This document shows positions 41,886-54,224 of a stretch of DNA of 64,000 nucleotides, piece after piece. The position numbers and the translations under genes are program-made. Position 1 is the first letter of the stretch, and each line of letters opens with the position of its first letter. Source of the stretch: Heterohyrax brucei (lineage: Eukaryota; Chordata; Mammalia; Hyracoidea; Procaviidae); contig CM053140.1 in NCBI GenBank assembly GCA_028571685.1, positions 146,801,701 to 146,865,700 of the forward strand, read 5' to 3'. The notes beneath the pieces are model-generated. The model saw nothing but the letters and a program-made list of their open reading frames with translations, was not told the origin of the DNA and ran no database searches.

Positions 41886-43316
41886 GTTGTTGCTGTTTTG
41901 GGTGTGTCTGGTCGATTCTGACTCATAGCCCTGTGTACAACAGAGCGAAACACCGCCTGGTCCTGCACCAGCCTCACAGGGGCTGTGTTTGAACTCATTG
42001 CCGCAGTTGCTGTGCCGATTCATCTCATTGACGGTCTTTTTTTTTTTTTTCCATGACCCTCAACTTGACCAAACATGATGTCTTTCTCCAGGCGCTGGTT
42101 CTTTCTGATAACATATCCAAAGTAGGTGCGACTTCATCTCACCATCTTGCTTCTAAGGATGCTCCACCAAAATAGACTTGTTCCTTGTTCCGGCGGTCCA
42201 CGGTGTACTCAATATTCTTCGCCAGCACCAAAATTCAAAAGCATCAGTCCTTAAGTCTTCCTTATACACTGTCCAGCTTTCACGTGCATATGAGATGACT
42301 GAAAATACCAAGGCTTGGATCAGGCACACTTTAGTCTTTAAGTGACATGTCTGTTTTTTAATACCTTTTTAATACCTTGCCGCGGATTTTCCCAGTGCAT
42401 CACGTCATTTGATGTTATGACTGTTGTTTCTGTGGCTGCTGATTGTGGATCCAAGTGAAACAAAATCCTTGATGGTGTTAATCTTTTCTTCATTTACCAT
42501 GATGTTGCTTATTGGTCCAGTTGTAAGGACTTTTGTTTTCTTTATGCTGAGGTGTAATGAAGGCTGTTGTCATGATCTTTATCAGTAAGGTTTCAAGTCT
42601 TCTTCACTTTTGTCAAGCAAAATTGTGTCATCTGCACAACATAGGTCATTAACGAATCTTCCTCCAGTCCTGATGCCACATGCCTTTTCACATCGTCCAG
42701 CTTCTCATATTGTATGCTCAGCATATAGATTGAATAGGTACAGTGGAAAGATGCAACCCTGATGCACACCTTTCTTGATTTCAAACCATCCGGTATCCCT
42801 TGTTCTGTTTGAAGATTGCCCTTGGTCTATTGCATAGGTTCTGCATGAGCACAATTAGCTTTTCTGGAATTCTCGTTCTTCACAATGTTGTCCACAATTT
42901 GTTATGATCCATACATTAAAATATCTTTGCGCAGTCAATAAAATACAGGTAAACATCCTTCTGGTGTTCTCTGCTTTCAGCCAGCCTCCATCTGACATTG
43001 GTAATGATATCCCTGGGTTCACATCCTCTTCTGAATCTTGCTTGAATTTCTGGCAGTTCCTTGTCAACACACTGCTGCAGCAGCTTTTGAATGATCTTCA
43101 GTAAGTTCGACTTGCATGTAAGAATTAACGATACTGTTCGATAATTCTCACTTTTCATTGATTCATCTTTCTTTGGGATAGACGTAAATATAGATCTCTT
43201 CCAGTCCGTTGGCTAGGTAGCTATCTTCCAAGTTTCTTGGCATAGACAAGTCAGCACCACCAGCACTGCATCTGTCTGTTGAAACAGCTAAATTGGTGTA
43301 TCCCTGTATTATGATA
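41886..43316 (-). mobile_element. BovB-like RTE LINE, antisense, 3' half
   Basis: Starts with the antisense tail 'ggtcgattctgactcatagc' and 'cgaaacaccgcctggtcctg', then runs into reverse transcriptase sequence. On the minus strand, 42916-43158 gives 'SLILTCKSNLLKIIQKLLQQ' and 'RWRLAESREHQKDVYLYFID', typical RTE RT blocks. It ends near 43316 where an AfroSINE starts. Frameshifted and dead. Confidence 0.88.
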
Positions 43317-43317
43317 G

Positions 43318-43483
43318 GAAACCCTGGTGGTGTAGTGGTGAAGTGCTACAACTGCTAATCAAAAGGCCAGCAGTTCAGATTCTCCAGGGGCTCCTTGGGA
43401 ATTCTATTGGGCAGTTGAATTCTGTCCTATGGGGCTGCTGTGAGTTGGAATTGACTTGATGGAACTGGATTTGGTTTGGCTTT
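43318..43483 (+). repeat. AfroSINE at RTE end
   Basis: 'ggaaaccctggtggtgtagt' to 'tggatttggtttggcttttt'. Confidence 0.93.
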
Positions 43484-43589
43484 TTGGTGTTAGGATATGT
43501 AAAACTATACCAGTGACCCTTTTGTTTTACTAGGAGTGAATATGGCTTTTAAAACTCATTTCTATCATTGTCATTTTTTCTTGTCATGG

Positions 43590-43613
43590 TCATCATCATC
43601 ATCATCATCATCA
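43590..43613. repeat. (ATC)n microsatellite
   Basis: Eight units of catcat. Confidence 0.95.
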
Positions 43614-44040
43614 AAATACATTCAGCAGCAGTTCAATGCAAAACATTGAGGTTATGTACAAGTTAGTTTTTACTGTACAACATGCCACCGCAAGGCTTGA
43701 AACAGCAATCATATGTGAGCTCATGATTCTACGTGTTAGTTATCTGGGCTGAGATCATCTGGGTTTTTCTGCTGGTCTCAGCGAAACACACTCATGAGTC
43801 TGTGTAGTCAGTGAGTAGCTAGTAGTTCACACACTTACCTGGAAGTTGGCTGGCTGTGGACTAGCTAGGCTGTCCCAGGCTAGTTCCTATGACAGTTATC
43901 TCAGGATTCATAAGAACAGCAGGAGAAGGCAAGTCCCTATGCACAAGTACTTTTCAAGTTTCTAATTTTGCTGCATTTGCTAACACTTATTGGCCAAAGC
44001 AAGTCATGAGGCCAATCCAGATTCAAGGACTAGGACAGTA
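43614..44040. other. Non-coding interval
   Basis: No feature recognised before the foldback element at 44041. Confidence 0.35.
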
Positions 44041-44596
44041 CGATGGCTGATAATTAAGTCTGCAAACTTAATTGTTCTAAGTGCTACATACCTCATTGCT
44101 GAATATTACTGCAGTCAACTTTGAAGTATTTCCCTTGGGAAGCTATACACCAATGCCAGTGTCTAGCCCACCCTTCAAAGCAGTTTTGGAACTCTTTCTG
44201 GAATGGCCATTGCTCATGGTGGCATGGTGGCAAGTTTGTGAACTTAGTTGTACAGTTGTCTGTGAAGAAGTTTTTAGCCAGTAAACAAATAACTGTGTTG
44301 GAAAACCCTCCCTACTCACCTTATCTGACCTCCAGTGGCTTTTTTCTTTACCTAAAGATAAATATTGAAAGAAAGACATTTTGATGACATTTAGAACATC
44401 AAGGGTAATATGACGATGGCTCTGATGGCCATTCAAGAAAAAAAGAGTTCCAAAATTGCTTTGAAGAGTGGATTAGGCACTGTTGTTGGTGTTTAGCTTC
44501 CTAAGGGGAGTACTTTGAAGATGACTGTAGTGATATTTGGAAGTGAGGTATGTAGTGCTTTTTCTAGGACGAGTTCACGAACTTAATTGGCAGTCC
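44041..44596 (+). mobile_element. Foldback mariner-derived element (copy 2)
   Basis: 556 bp between TA dinucleotides (44039-44040 and 44597-44598). The ends are 'ataattaagtctgcaaactt' and the complement of 'aacttaattggcagtcc'. Long inverted arms repeat 'cattgctgaatatta', 'gggaagctatacacca' and 'aagcagttttggaactcttt' at both ends. The + strand core keeps 'LASKQITVLENPPYSPYL' from a mariner transposase C-terminal region, then stops. Same architecture as 27975-28504, opposite orientation. Confidence 0.82.
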
Positions 44597-44825
44597 TAAG
44601 TATATTTCACCTTTTAATGGCAGCATATTTGAACTCACATTGCAAAAGTGTAGATACTGGGTGGGAAAAGAATTGTGGCTATTTTAGAAAAGGCTAGTTA
44701 CCAATATAGCATCCTTATTCTTAATAATCTTTGCCATTTAATTATGGAGACAGAGCATAGATACAAAAATGAACTAGCTACCCTAGGTATATATGGCAAT
44801 AAAGTGGATAAAGAACTCATTCCAG

Positions 44826-44973
44826 ACTTGCAGCTGCCAAGTTGATTCCAACCCAAAGTGACCCTCTAGGACAGAGTAGAACTTCCCCATAGGGTTTCTG
44901 AGGAGCAGATGAAAGATTTGAACTGCTGACCTTTCGGTTAGAGCTAAGCCCTTAATGGCTATACCACCAGGGC
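44826..44973 (-). repeat. AfroSINE
   Basis: 'cagctgccaagttgattcca' to 'ctataccaccagggcc', antisense. Confidence 0.9.
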
Positions 44974-45149
44974 CATTTGATTTCCTGACCTCTGCTTCCG
45001 GGGATGGTGACTGTGGATAAGAACAGGAAGAAATCAGTCAAGCCAGAAATGTCTTCATAGAAGATGTGGGGCCTAGATGAAGATAAAAAGGGGAAAGGCA
45101 TTGCAAACACAGAGAATGGTAAGAGTAAAAACATTGTATTAGTTTTCAT

Positions 45150-46740
45150 GAGATATAGTGGTCTATAATCTTCCTTCTTTGTAGAGTCATTAACTGGTTT
45201 TGGTATCAGAGTTATGATGACTTCATAGAACTAATTTTGGTGTATTCCATTCTTTTCCGTGTTATGAAATACCTTTAGTAATAGTGGTGTTAAGTCTTCT
45301 TCAAAAGCTTGATAGAATTCTCCAGTGAAGCCCTCAGGGCCGGGATTTTTGTTGTTGCTGTTGTTGGGAATTTTCAGTCTTTTTTATTATGGGTTTATTT
45401 AGTTGTTCTACCTCCTTTCTGTTAGTTTAAGTAGGTGGTGTGTTTACAAAAATTTGTCCATTTCCCCTACAATTTCAAATTTATTATAGTACTTTTTTAA
45501 ATAGTATTCTGTTATGAGTCTTTTAATTTCAAATGGATCTCTGTGATAACCCCTCTCATTTCTTGTTTGAATTATTTGGTTCTTCAGTTTTAATTTAGTC
45601 AGTTTGGCTAATGGTTTATCAATTTTATTGATCTTTTCAAAGAAGCTTTTGGTCTTGTTAACTGTTCTCCGTTTTTCTATTCTCTGACTCATTTAGTTCT
45701 GCCTTAATTTTTATTTTTTGCTTTCTTCTGTTGTTTGAGAGGTTCTTTTCCTGCTCTTTTTCTATTTGTTTGAGCTGGTGAGTTAATGTTTTGATTTGGG
45801 CCCTTTCTTCCTTTTAGATGTGTGCACTTACTGAGATAAATTGACCTCTGGGCACAGCTTTTGCTGTGTTCCAGAGGTTTTGATAGGAGGTGCTTTCATT
45901 TTCATTTGTTTCTGTGAATGTATTTATTCTGCCCTTGATTTCTTCTACAATCCAGCAGTTTTTGAACAAGATGTTGTTCAGTGTCCATGTGTTTGATTTT
46001 CTTCTCGTTAATTTTTCTGTTATTGATTTCCACTTTTATAGCTTTATGGTCTGAAAAGATGCTTTAGAATATTTCAGTGCTTTGGACTTTGTTAAGGCTT
46101 CTCTATGGCCTAATACGTGGTCTATTCTGGAGAATATTCCATGTACACTGGAAAAGAAGGTATACTGGTCTGCTATTGGGTTCAGTGTTCTGAATATGTC
46201 TATGAGGTCAAGTTGGTTGATTGTGGCATTTAGATCTCCCATGTCTTTATAGATTTTCCATATGGATATTCTGTCCATAACTGAAACTGTTGAAGTCCCT
46301 TACTAATTGTGGAACTGTCTATCTCACTTTTCATTGCTGTTAGTGTTCGCTTGATGTACTTGGAAGCACTGTTGTTGGGTGTGCAAATATTTTATATGAT
46401 TATGTCCTCCACTGGCCCTTTGATCAGAGTATAGTGTCCTTTTTTTGTTTACTGTGGTAGATTTACTTTAAAGTCTATTTTTTCTGGAATTGATATTTCC
46501 ACTCTTGCTCATTTTTGAACATTGTTTGCTTGGTATATGGTTTTCCATCTTTTGAGTTTCAGTTTGTATCTTTAAGTCTATGGTGTGTCTCTTGTAGGCA
46601 GAATATAGATGGTTCATTTTTTTGTGCATGCTGCACTCTTTTACTCTTTATTGGCGCACTTAACCTATTTACATTCAGTGTAACTGACAGGCAAAAAGTT
46701 AGTGCAGTGATTTTAGTGTCTTTTTTGTATATTGTTGACA
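45150..46740 (-). pseudogene. L1 ORF2 remnant: endonuclease and start of reverse transcriptase
   Basis: Minus-strand pieces in order are: 46559-46825 with 'NRLSAPIK' and 'FCLQETHHRLKDTN' (start of the APE-type endonuclease); 46036-46278 with 'FFSSVHGIFSRIDHVLGHRE' (the late endonuclease SRIDH motif); and 45444-45692 with 'FEIKRLITEYYLKKYY' (before RT). RT is cut off soon after. ORF2 would supply nicking and reverse transcription; this copy cannot. Confidence 0.85.
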
Positions 46741-47149
46741 GTTTCTTTATTCCATTTAATTTTCTGTGTTGCATAGTTTTCCTTACGCATTTTCTTTTCA
46801 TCTTTTTCATTGTTGTTGTTTTCATATTTGCCGAGACTTCTTGGTTTTGTTTCTTATTTTGATGTGTAGGGTTGTTTTACCTATAATGTTCTAAATTTAA
46901 ACAATTCTTTGCGTTGCCTTGACTTCCTCTCCATATGAAAGATCTATCACTACATTATTTAGCCCCTCTTTTTGATACGTTGTTGTCATGTTTTACATAG
47001 TGATGTCTCCGTTTCCCTATTTCTTTAGTTTTTTAGCTTTGACTATTTTTGTGGTTTTCCTATCTGGGTTGATATCCTGATGCTCTGTCCTGCATCGTGG
47101 CCTTGAGTTTTTATTCTGATGTTATTGATTTTTTAATCAAAGAACTCCC

Positions 47150-48000
47150 TTCAGTATTCCTTGTAATTTTGGCTTGTTTTTTGCAGATTCTCTAAACTTC
47201 TGTTTACCTGGGAATGTCCTAATTTCACTGTCATATTTGAGAGACAATTCTGCAGGATATTTAATTGGCTGGCAGTTTTTGTTTTTCCTTAAAGTTTTCT
47301 ATATCTCATCCTACTGCCTTTTGTCTGCGTTGTCTCTGCTGAATAGTCTGAGCTTAGTCTTATTACTCTTCTTTGTAAGCTATTTTTTGTTTAACCCTGG
47401 CTGCCTTTAACACTGTCTCCTTATCATTAGTTTTGGTAAGTTTGATTACGGTATGTCTTGGTGTCTTTCTTTTGGGATCTATCTTGTGTGGAGTTGGATG
47501 AACATCTTGGATAGGTATCTTCCCATTTTTCATGATATCAGGGAAGTTTTCTATCAACAAGTCTTCAACAATTCTCTATGTATTTTCTGTTATCTATCCT
47601 GGTCTGGTCCTCCAATCATTTGTAAATTGTTCCTCTGGATACGGTTCCATATAACTCTTAAGTGTTTCTCCATTGTTTAAAATTCTTTTGTCTGATTTTT
47701 CCTCAAATATGTTGGTGTCAGTTGCTTTGTCTTCAGTCTCACTAATTTTGCATTCCATTGCCTCAGTTTTGCTAATTTGACTTTCTATTGAGTTGTCAAA
47801 TTCTGTAATTTTATTGTTAATCTGCTAAATTTCAGTTCATTGTTCCTCAAGTATTTCTTGCAACCTCTTTAATTTTTCAGTATGCTCTCCTGCACTTTGC
47901 CTGATCTCCTTCCTAATCTATTGAAGAGCTCTCACCATTAAACTTTTGTACTCTGCCTCTGATAATTCCAGGAAGTTCTCTTCATCTGGAAATTTTTTTG
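47150..48000 (-). pseudogene. L1 ORF1 remnant
   Basis: 47363-47560 (-) encodes 'IENFPDIMKNGKIPIQDVHP' and 'IDPKRKTPRHTVIKL', the RRM-to-CTD stretch of the L1 RNA-binding chaperone. Further left the complement gives an 'FPGK..FREF'-like C-terminus. The N-terminal coiled coil lies at about 47700-48000 in broken frames. Confidence 0.82.
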
Positions 48001-49040
48001 TCTTTGCTTTGGGACTTTTGTGATGCCATAGCGCTTCCTAAAATGATTTGATGGTGACTGTTGTCTCTGAACCATTAGAAAGTTGTTGTAATTTATTTAT
48101 ATATATTTGCTTGCTGTGTTCTAGGTTATATGCATGTGTAATTTTATTTTGTTTTTAAATGTCCAAATAAGCTGATTGTGTGAGCTAGTTTGATTACTGG
48201 AACCTAAGACATTCTCATGTCCTTTCACTAGCTGGTTGGAGATGTGACTCAGCGCTTGGGCCCAGGTATCAGTTTACTTTTCTTGTATCCTTTCAGCTTC
48301 AGAACCCAGGGAGATGGCTGGCAAGTGTGTGGTGCCTGCTCCTTCCCAGAGTTCTAGCTAGGGAAGGGAGATTAGTGTAGTTACAGCTTGCTGGTTGCAA
48401 GTGCTGAGGCTAACAGCCATTTGAGCTTAGGCAAAGGACCTATTTCTCCCCAAGTTCCTGGCTCAGAGAGCTGGCAGACCTCTTTTCTCTTTCCCCTGTT
48501 TGTTAAATTGTTCCCTCTCAAGTATGGGAGAATAGCTCAGGGTACGTATGAGGGGTTCCACTTCTGGCCCAGGTAGAGAATCAAAGTTCGGTGCCCAGTG
48601 CAGTACAGAGAATGGAGTGGGAAGCATTAAGGAAAGGGACAGTGGATTAGCCTGAAGGAAAGTCCCAGAACTGCACCAGTTCACAAATATTTAGCTTATG
48701 TGCTCAAATGGGAGTCCTTTGTGATTCTGAAGGTGTGACTGTCTGAAGCTCAGCTTCCCTGCTGAAAAAGACACCCTCTGAACACTGCTGTGCCAGTTGC
48801 CATGCTGGCAGTAACAAGTACCCCTGTGGGGTGCAGATTCCCATTGGGCCAATTCTGGCCAATTTAGGTCTTCTGGACCTGCTCTCCACTGCCTGTTGCC
48901 CAGTCTGATCTCAGCTTTCCCTCTGATATTCAGGGATCCTAGAATGTCCTACATAATCAAATCAGTTGTTTTTCTGGTTCTTTATTATTAGAGGGGTCGC
49001 AAGGCATGTGTGGCTACTCTGCCATGTTAGCCCTGCCTTC

Positions 49041-49570
49041 TGTATTACTTTTCTATTGTTGTTATAACAAATTATCACACACTCAGTGGCTGGAAATAAC
49101 CCAAATTTATTACCTTGCAGTACATCAGAAGTCTGGTAAAATCTCATCGTGCTAAATCAAGATGTTGGCAAGCTGTATTCTGTCATACAGGCTCTAGAGA
49201 AGAATCTGTTTCCTGCTCACTCAGTTGCTGGAAAAATTTAGTCCTTTGCAGTTGTGGCATTGTGGTTCCCACTCTCTTTCAAACTGTAAGCTGAGGGCAC
49301 CAGCTTCTATGGGTTGCCATATTCCGTGTTTCATGGTTGTTCTTCCTCCACCTTCAAAGCCTGCAATGGCAGACTGAGTCCTTCTCGTATCAGGCTTTTC
49401 ATGTAATGTCTCTGACATGCCTTTCTGTCTTCCTCTGACATTTTTTAAGGAATCAAGCTATTAGATTGGGTCCACCCAGATGATCTGGGGTATTTTTTCC
49501 CATCTCCTGGGCCTTAGCCTTAACATCAATGTTTCCAAGGATTAAATTGTGACACTTTGGAGGGCTGTTA
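49041..49570 (-). mobile_element. MaLR/ERVL-type LTR, antisense, L1 target
   Basis: 'tgtattacttttctattgtt' with 'cacactcagtggctgg', 'ccaccttcaaagcctgcaat' and 'gattgggtccacccagatga' matches the complement of a eutherian MaLR-type LTR. The L1 at 45148-49040 inserted at its edge, so only the 13-bp duplicate lies on the other side. Confidence 0.6.
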
Positions 49571-50229
49571 TTTTGCCAATGACTGAGAAGAAAACAGAGT
49601 TGTACTTAAGCGTGTCTCACTGCAAAAAAAATCACTAGGTAAAAATAAGTGGAAGGTAAGACTGTAATGATCTAATTGCATTACAGAGGCTCACCTCATT
49701 TTTGGGTTAATTCTATGTTCTTTTTAGGCCTAAGACTTCTCTGACTAAACTTAAAAATGTTATGCCTCCTTAGTGATTCTGAATCTTTTTGCTATACACT
49801 TATTAATCAAAAAATTTATATCAGGTTGTAGTTTTTAGTAGTGTGTTACAAAATAGTATTTTAAAATATGTAAAATTATATTTCAAATACACTTGGAAAA
49901 AATACATTTTCCTTCTACGTCACAGCCTACTTGCACCTAGGGATGCGAATATTCAGGTCTCTATTGTCTTTTCACTCCTCTCTACCTTAAAATTGGATTT
50001 TCTGTCTGTGATACACCTGATTTGTGCACATTTTAGGTGACAACTTTAACCTGCACCCAGGAAGCTACCTAACTTGCCTCCGAATCACACCATCATCTTT
50101 ATGATATTTTGGGAACTGCATTTGATTATGAGAGCTTGTAGCTTGTTTTTATATGACATCACCATATTTACAAATATAGTAAGAATAAATCTAAAATTAT
50201 GTTGTGGGTACTTAAGAACCATTTCTATC
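49571..50229. other. Non-coding interval
   Basis: AT-rich unique sequence, no feature recognised. Confidence 0.4.
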
Positions 50230-50585
50230 ATGGTGTTGGTGAAGAATATTGAATATATAGAAGAATGAACAAGTCTGTCTTGGAAGAAATATAGGCAGGG
50301 AATTCCTTGGAAGCAAGAATAGAGAAATTTCATCTTATATAATTTGGACATGTTATTAGGAGGGCAAGTCCTTGGAGAAGGACATTATGCTTGGTAAACT
50401 AGAGGGTCAGCAAAGAAGAGGAAAAACATCAATGGAATGGATTGACACAGTGGCTGCAACAATGGGCTCAAATGTAACAATTGTGAGGCTGGCACAGGAC
50501 CAAGCAGTGTCTTGTGCTGTTGTGCCGACAGGGTCACTGTGAGTTGAAACTGACTCAATGGCACTCAGCAATAACAACAACATTG
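50230..50585 (+). mobile_element. BovB-like RTE 3' end, sense
   Basis: 'ggtgttggtgaagaatattg', 'ggacattatgcttggtaaac', 'gattgacacagtggctgcaa' and the tail 'aatggcactcagcaataaca'. 5'-truncated. Confidence 0.9.
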
Positions 50586-51701
50586 TAGACCATCATGCCC
50601 AACTAGATTTACTGGTACATTTTGTTTTATTCTTTTTAGACTGAGTTTCCTCCAGCCAAATTTAAGCTTATAGTGTCAGTACAAAAGGATGGAAGATGTT
50701 TTCTCATTGTGAACATCCCTATTCTCAGGAAAAGCAACAAGCAGCCCAAAAAGAGCTCTTTGAACTTCTGAGCTGGCTAGAGATTAAAGGGGAAATGCTC
50801 TTTGTCTTAGAGACTATCTTCCTTCTTCATTTACAGGAAAAAAAGTCATACTTTATTATGAAAAATGTAAGAACAGGAGAACTATTTGCAGAGATGAAAC
50901 TCTGCAAGCATAAAGGAATGGTAATTTGCTGTAGCTAAATATAGATCCCCACCTTGATGCAGCTGTATCACGTGAATTGTTGGCAGCGTGTCCAGGCCTC
51001 ATCTGAAAAGATATCACGTCAGAGCCTATAGTCAAAAACCAGATGCATTTAGTTTTAATGTGTTGGGTTTCTAAATTGAAAAAATTTTAATGCTATCTCT
51101 TTTAGCTGTCCCCCACAGGGACAGGGAGAGGCATAATTACTGCATTTTGGGTTCCAGTCAATTACTCACTTAGAGGCAGCATACCATATACCTGTGACAC
51201 AGTCACAGTCTCTGCTTTCAGAGAACTTGAAGCTAGTAAGAGAAAGGAACAGAAAAGAAATATCATGCTTGTGGTTATTTAATTACAGTAATGATAAGTG
51301 ACAAGAAGTTAAAGTGTGAAGTGCTATGAAAATTTCTAGAAGGGAGAATTAAACTAGCTTGGATTGTAAGAAGAGGTTTTCTGAGGTAGTGGCATTTAAG
51401 AGACCTGAATCAGTTAATCAAGTAATACTGAGATGGGAACTGGAGGAGGCACGGGCAGTGAATTCTAGGTGCAACTCAGGGAAAAATATCTTCAGACTTT
51501 TTGAAGTGAGGGCCTTATTTTCCCAATTCACTTTGCTTCCATCATTAACCTGGAAACTGCAGGCTGAAGAGATTCCAAAGCATCTTGCTAGGTGAAGGCA
51601 GACTTTTATTTATGAAAAACTGTCTGGGAAAAGCAGTGTTAGCACTAAGTTGCCTCTATTCTGGTCTCTTATGTTGCCTATAACTCTTTTTTGAAAGAAT
51701 T
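50586..51701. other. Non-coding interval with an old repeat
   Basis: 50590-51110 is unique. 51160-51500 ('ctgctttcagagaacttgaa', 'gaagtgctatgaaaat', 'gaggaggcacgggcagtgaa') looks like the same ancient repeat type as 15.6-16.0 kb. No gene. Confidence 0.4.
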
Positions 51702-51822
51702 TTATGTTATTAGTTTCCATTGAGTCAGTTCTGACTCATGGTAACTTTATGCCTAGCAGAATAAAATGTTGTCTGGTCCTGTGCCATCTTTCTGATTGTT
51801 GGTACATTTAAGTCCACTTCGA
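51702..51822 (-). mobile_element. RTE 3' tail, antisense, severely 5'-truncated
   Basis: 'ccattgagtcagttctgact' with 'aaaatgttgtctggtcctgt' and 'gtgccatctttctgattg'. Only the last 115-120 bp of RTE are present. Confidence 0.8.
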
Positions 51823-52139
51823 AGAATAGTTTTGTTTTAAAGAGAGGCTGCAGAGCTAAGGTTTGAAATCCAGTTTTTCAATTTCAATAAATATTCTCCA
51901 TCTAAGTATTTCTTTTGTGCTTTATATTCCAGCCAATTTTTTAAATAACGGTTCACCTAGCCCGCATTCCACTTCAAATCTCAATAGTCATGTCCTGAAA
52001 GTTGTCACCACCTCAAACAAATTCTTAAAATTTAAATAATTGCGTCTTTGACCATAATTCTTCCACTGAAGTCTATACCAGTCCTTTAATTTTATCAAGA
52101 CAAGACCTCTCTTAAGTTCTTGAACTCTTCACCAAAGGC

Positions 52140-52287
52140 CAAAGCCACTCTCGCTGAGTCGATTCCAACTCATAGGTCAGAGTGGAACTGCTCTATAGAG
52201 TTTTCAAGAGTCGCCTAGTGGTTTTGAACTGCTGATCTTTTGGTTAGCGGATGTGGTGCTTAACCACTATGGCATCAGGATTTCCAA
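52140..52287 (-). repeat. AfroSINE
   Basis: 'aaagccactctcgctgagtc' to 'ctatggcatcaggatttcc'. Confidence 0.92.
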
Positions 52288-52921
52288 ACTCTCTACAGTC
52301 TCCTTAATATACCATTCTCTGTCTCCACTTACTTTAAGATCCAGCCTAGACAACTATCATTTGAAATCCTCTTGATAGTACTCATCTGTCTCTTGACCCA
52401 TTGTACGTCCTTTACTCTCAGCTGGCATAAACCCAATCATGATACCCAAATGTTGGCCTTTTATATCCCTGCTAATGAATGTTAGTGGAAGGATTCACAT
52501 AATTATACCAATCAGTGCCACAAAAATCTGTGATCTTTAGCTCTGAATCTACCATCAAACTGGCTTGACAATCTTGTTTTTCCAGTGTCAGTCCTTTTAA
52601 GATCTGTACGCCACTGCTTCCCTCTTCATTCTTAGTCCTGCTAATAAGACTCTTGCTACCTTTCAATCTGTTCTGCTCGAGCAGCCACAATGAGCTTTCT
52701 AAACATAACGTGATCACGGCAGTCCTCAGTCATACACTTTAATGATGCCTTACTTTTCTGCCTGAAATTCAACAGCCTCGTCATGGCTTATAGGGCCCTT
52801 CATGGTGCTTTTCTTCATGCCTCTTTCTTACCACTCAACACACTTCTTGCCTGCTATGGCTCAGTCACAATGAATTTGTGATTATGCCGCAGAAAGATTA
52901 GTGGTCTCTCTAGCCTTTTGA
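52288..52921. repeat. L2-like LINE debris
   Basis: 'ttacttttctgcctgaaatt', 'tcatggcttatagggccctt' and 'ctttcttaccactcaacaca' recall the L2 region with 'aggccctccatgatctgg'. Patchy, orientation not assigned. Confidence 0.4.
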
Positions 52922-53077
52922 AGAAACTCTAGTGGCATAGTGGTTAAGTGCTGCATCTGCTAACCTAAAGGTCAGCAGTTCAAATCTGCCAAGTGCTCCT
53001 TGGAAGTTCTATGGAGCTGTTTTTCTCTGTCCTATACGGTCACCATGAGTCAGAATCGACTCGACAGCACTGGGTTT
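52922..53077 (+). repeat. AfroSINE with 13-bp target-site duplication
   Basis: 'agaaactctagtggcatagt' to 'cgactcgacagcactgggtt', flanked by 'tctagccttttga' at 52909-52921 and 53078-53090. Confidence 0.95.
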
Positions 53078-53709
53078 TCTAGCCTTTTGATCTTTATAAA
53101 CTAGGGAATATATGATCTTTTTAATATTTTTATAAACTAGGAATATATGAACTGAAGTTTAGGAATCATACACTTTCTGTGTACTCTTCTACATTTTGTG
53201 GTTTTAGAAAATTTTCTCTGATTTTCTAAGACTGAGTTAGGTATCCTTCTTACGTACTCCTCTAGCACTTGGTAGTTAATCTATTTCTCACATCATGCTG
53301 TATGTCATTTTTGTTTGATTTTTTTTTTTTTTACCTCCAGACATAAATATCTTGAAGGCAAGTGTTATAGCTTATTCAGTGTTGTATCTTCTGGTACATA
53401 ACAGATACTAAATAAGTATGAACATATGTCATCAGTTAAACTCTCCCTAATCTCTATGTCTTCAACCTGGTGAAACTGGTACCACAGCAAAGAAACTCCT
53501 TTTTGACTGCATCTCCATCTAGTTACTGTCTCATTTGTCTTTTAACATATATAGTAAAGCATTTTGGAAAAAAAGCCCGATTTTTTCCTATCTCTACTTT
53601 CTTCTTTTTACCTAACCTTGGGCAATATAGCTTTCTATACCACATCTTACCAGAATCACTAGTGTATCAAGGACATCTTTGTTGCCAAATCTAGTGATCA
53701 CTTATCTTA
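53078..53709. other. Non-coding interval
   Basis: Contains an imperfect local duplication 'tttataaactagg(g)aatatatga' at about 53093-53150 and an L2-like 3' end near 53340-53425. No gene. Confidence 0.4.
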
Positions 53710-54210
53710 CTTGACTTACTTGCAGTATTTTACACCATTGACACAACTTGGTTGACATTCTTTCTGTTCCTTCTAAGTCTCATTTATGGATTTTTCTTCA
53801 TCTGCTGTCCCCTTAAATGTGGTTTTACTTAGTGCTTTGGTCTTGTTTCTCTTTGATTCTGAATACACACAATCTCTTGGAGGATTAGTTTTCATTCTAA
53901 TGATTCAAGCAACCATCAGTATCCCACTGCGCCCACCCCAGATCTCTCTTGAATTTTGAACTTTCATTTTCACCTGATACTGAATATGTACACTTGAATG
54001 TTCTACTGACCCTCAAATTCAAGTTGTCTCAATTGGAACTAAGGATAATTCCCATCAAAGCTCAGCCTTCCTATGTTTTTACTGCAGCAAATACTATCAC
54101 ATTTTACTCCTTATTCTCCCTCAGCTTTCATCCTCATGCCTACAATTTCCAAGATTTACTTTCCCCCTGGAATTATCTCTTTTCTTTCCTAAAATTTCCG
54201 TGTCTCTGCT
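53710..54210. repeat. L2-like LINE debris
   Basis: 'gaatgttctactgaccctca' and the pyrimidine-rich flanks resemble L2. Weak. Confidence 0.35.
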
Positions 54211-54224
54211 GAAATTACCTATTT

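Larger units (their letters stand above)
45148..49040 (-). mobile_element. L1 LINE, 5'-complete but 3'-truncated, antisense
   Basis: Read on the minus strand it starts at 'ggctaacatggcagagtagc', continues through about 1 kb of 5' UTR, ORF1 (about 48000-47150) and ORF2 (about 46740 leftwards), then stops in the reverse transcriptase region just after an 'LIPKP..DYRP' segment at about 45150. There is no 3' UTR and no poly(A). It is flanked by 'tgtattagttttc' (45135-45147) and 'tgtattacttttc' (49041-49053), a 13-bp duplication with one mismatch, so the ends look like real integration boundaries. Full of stops and frameshifts. Confidence 0.82.
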
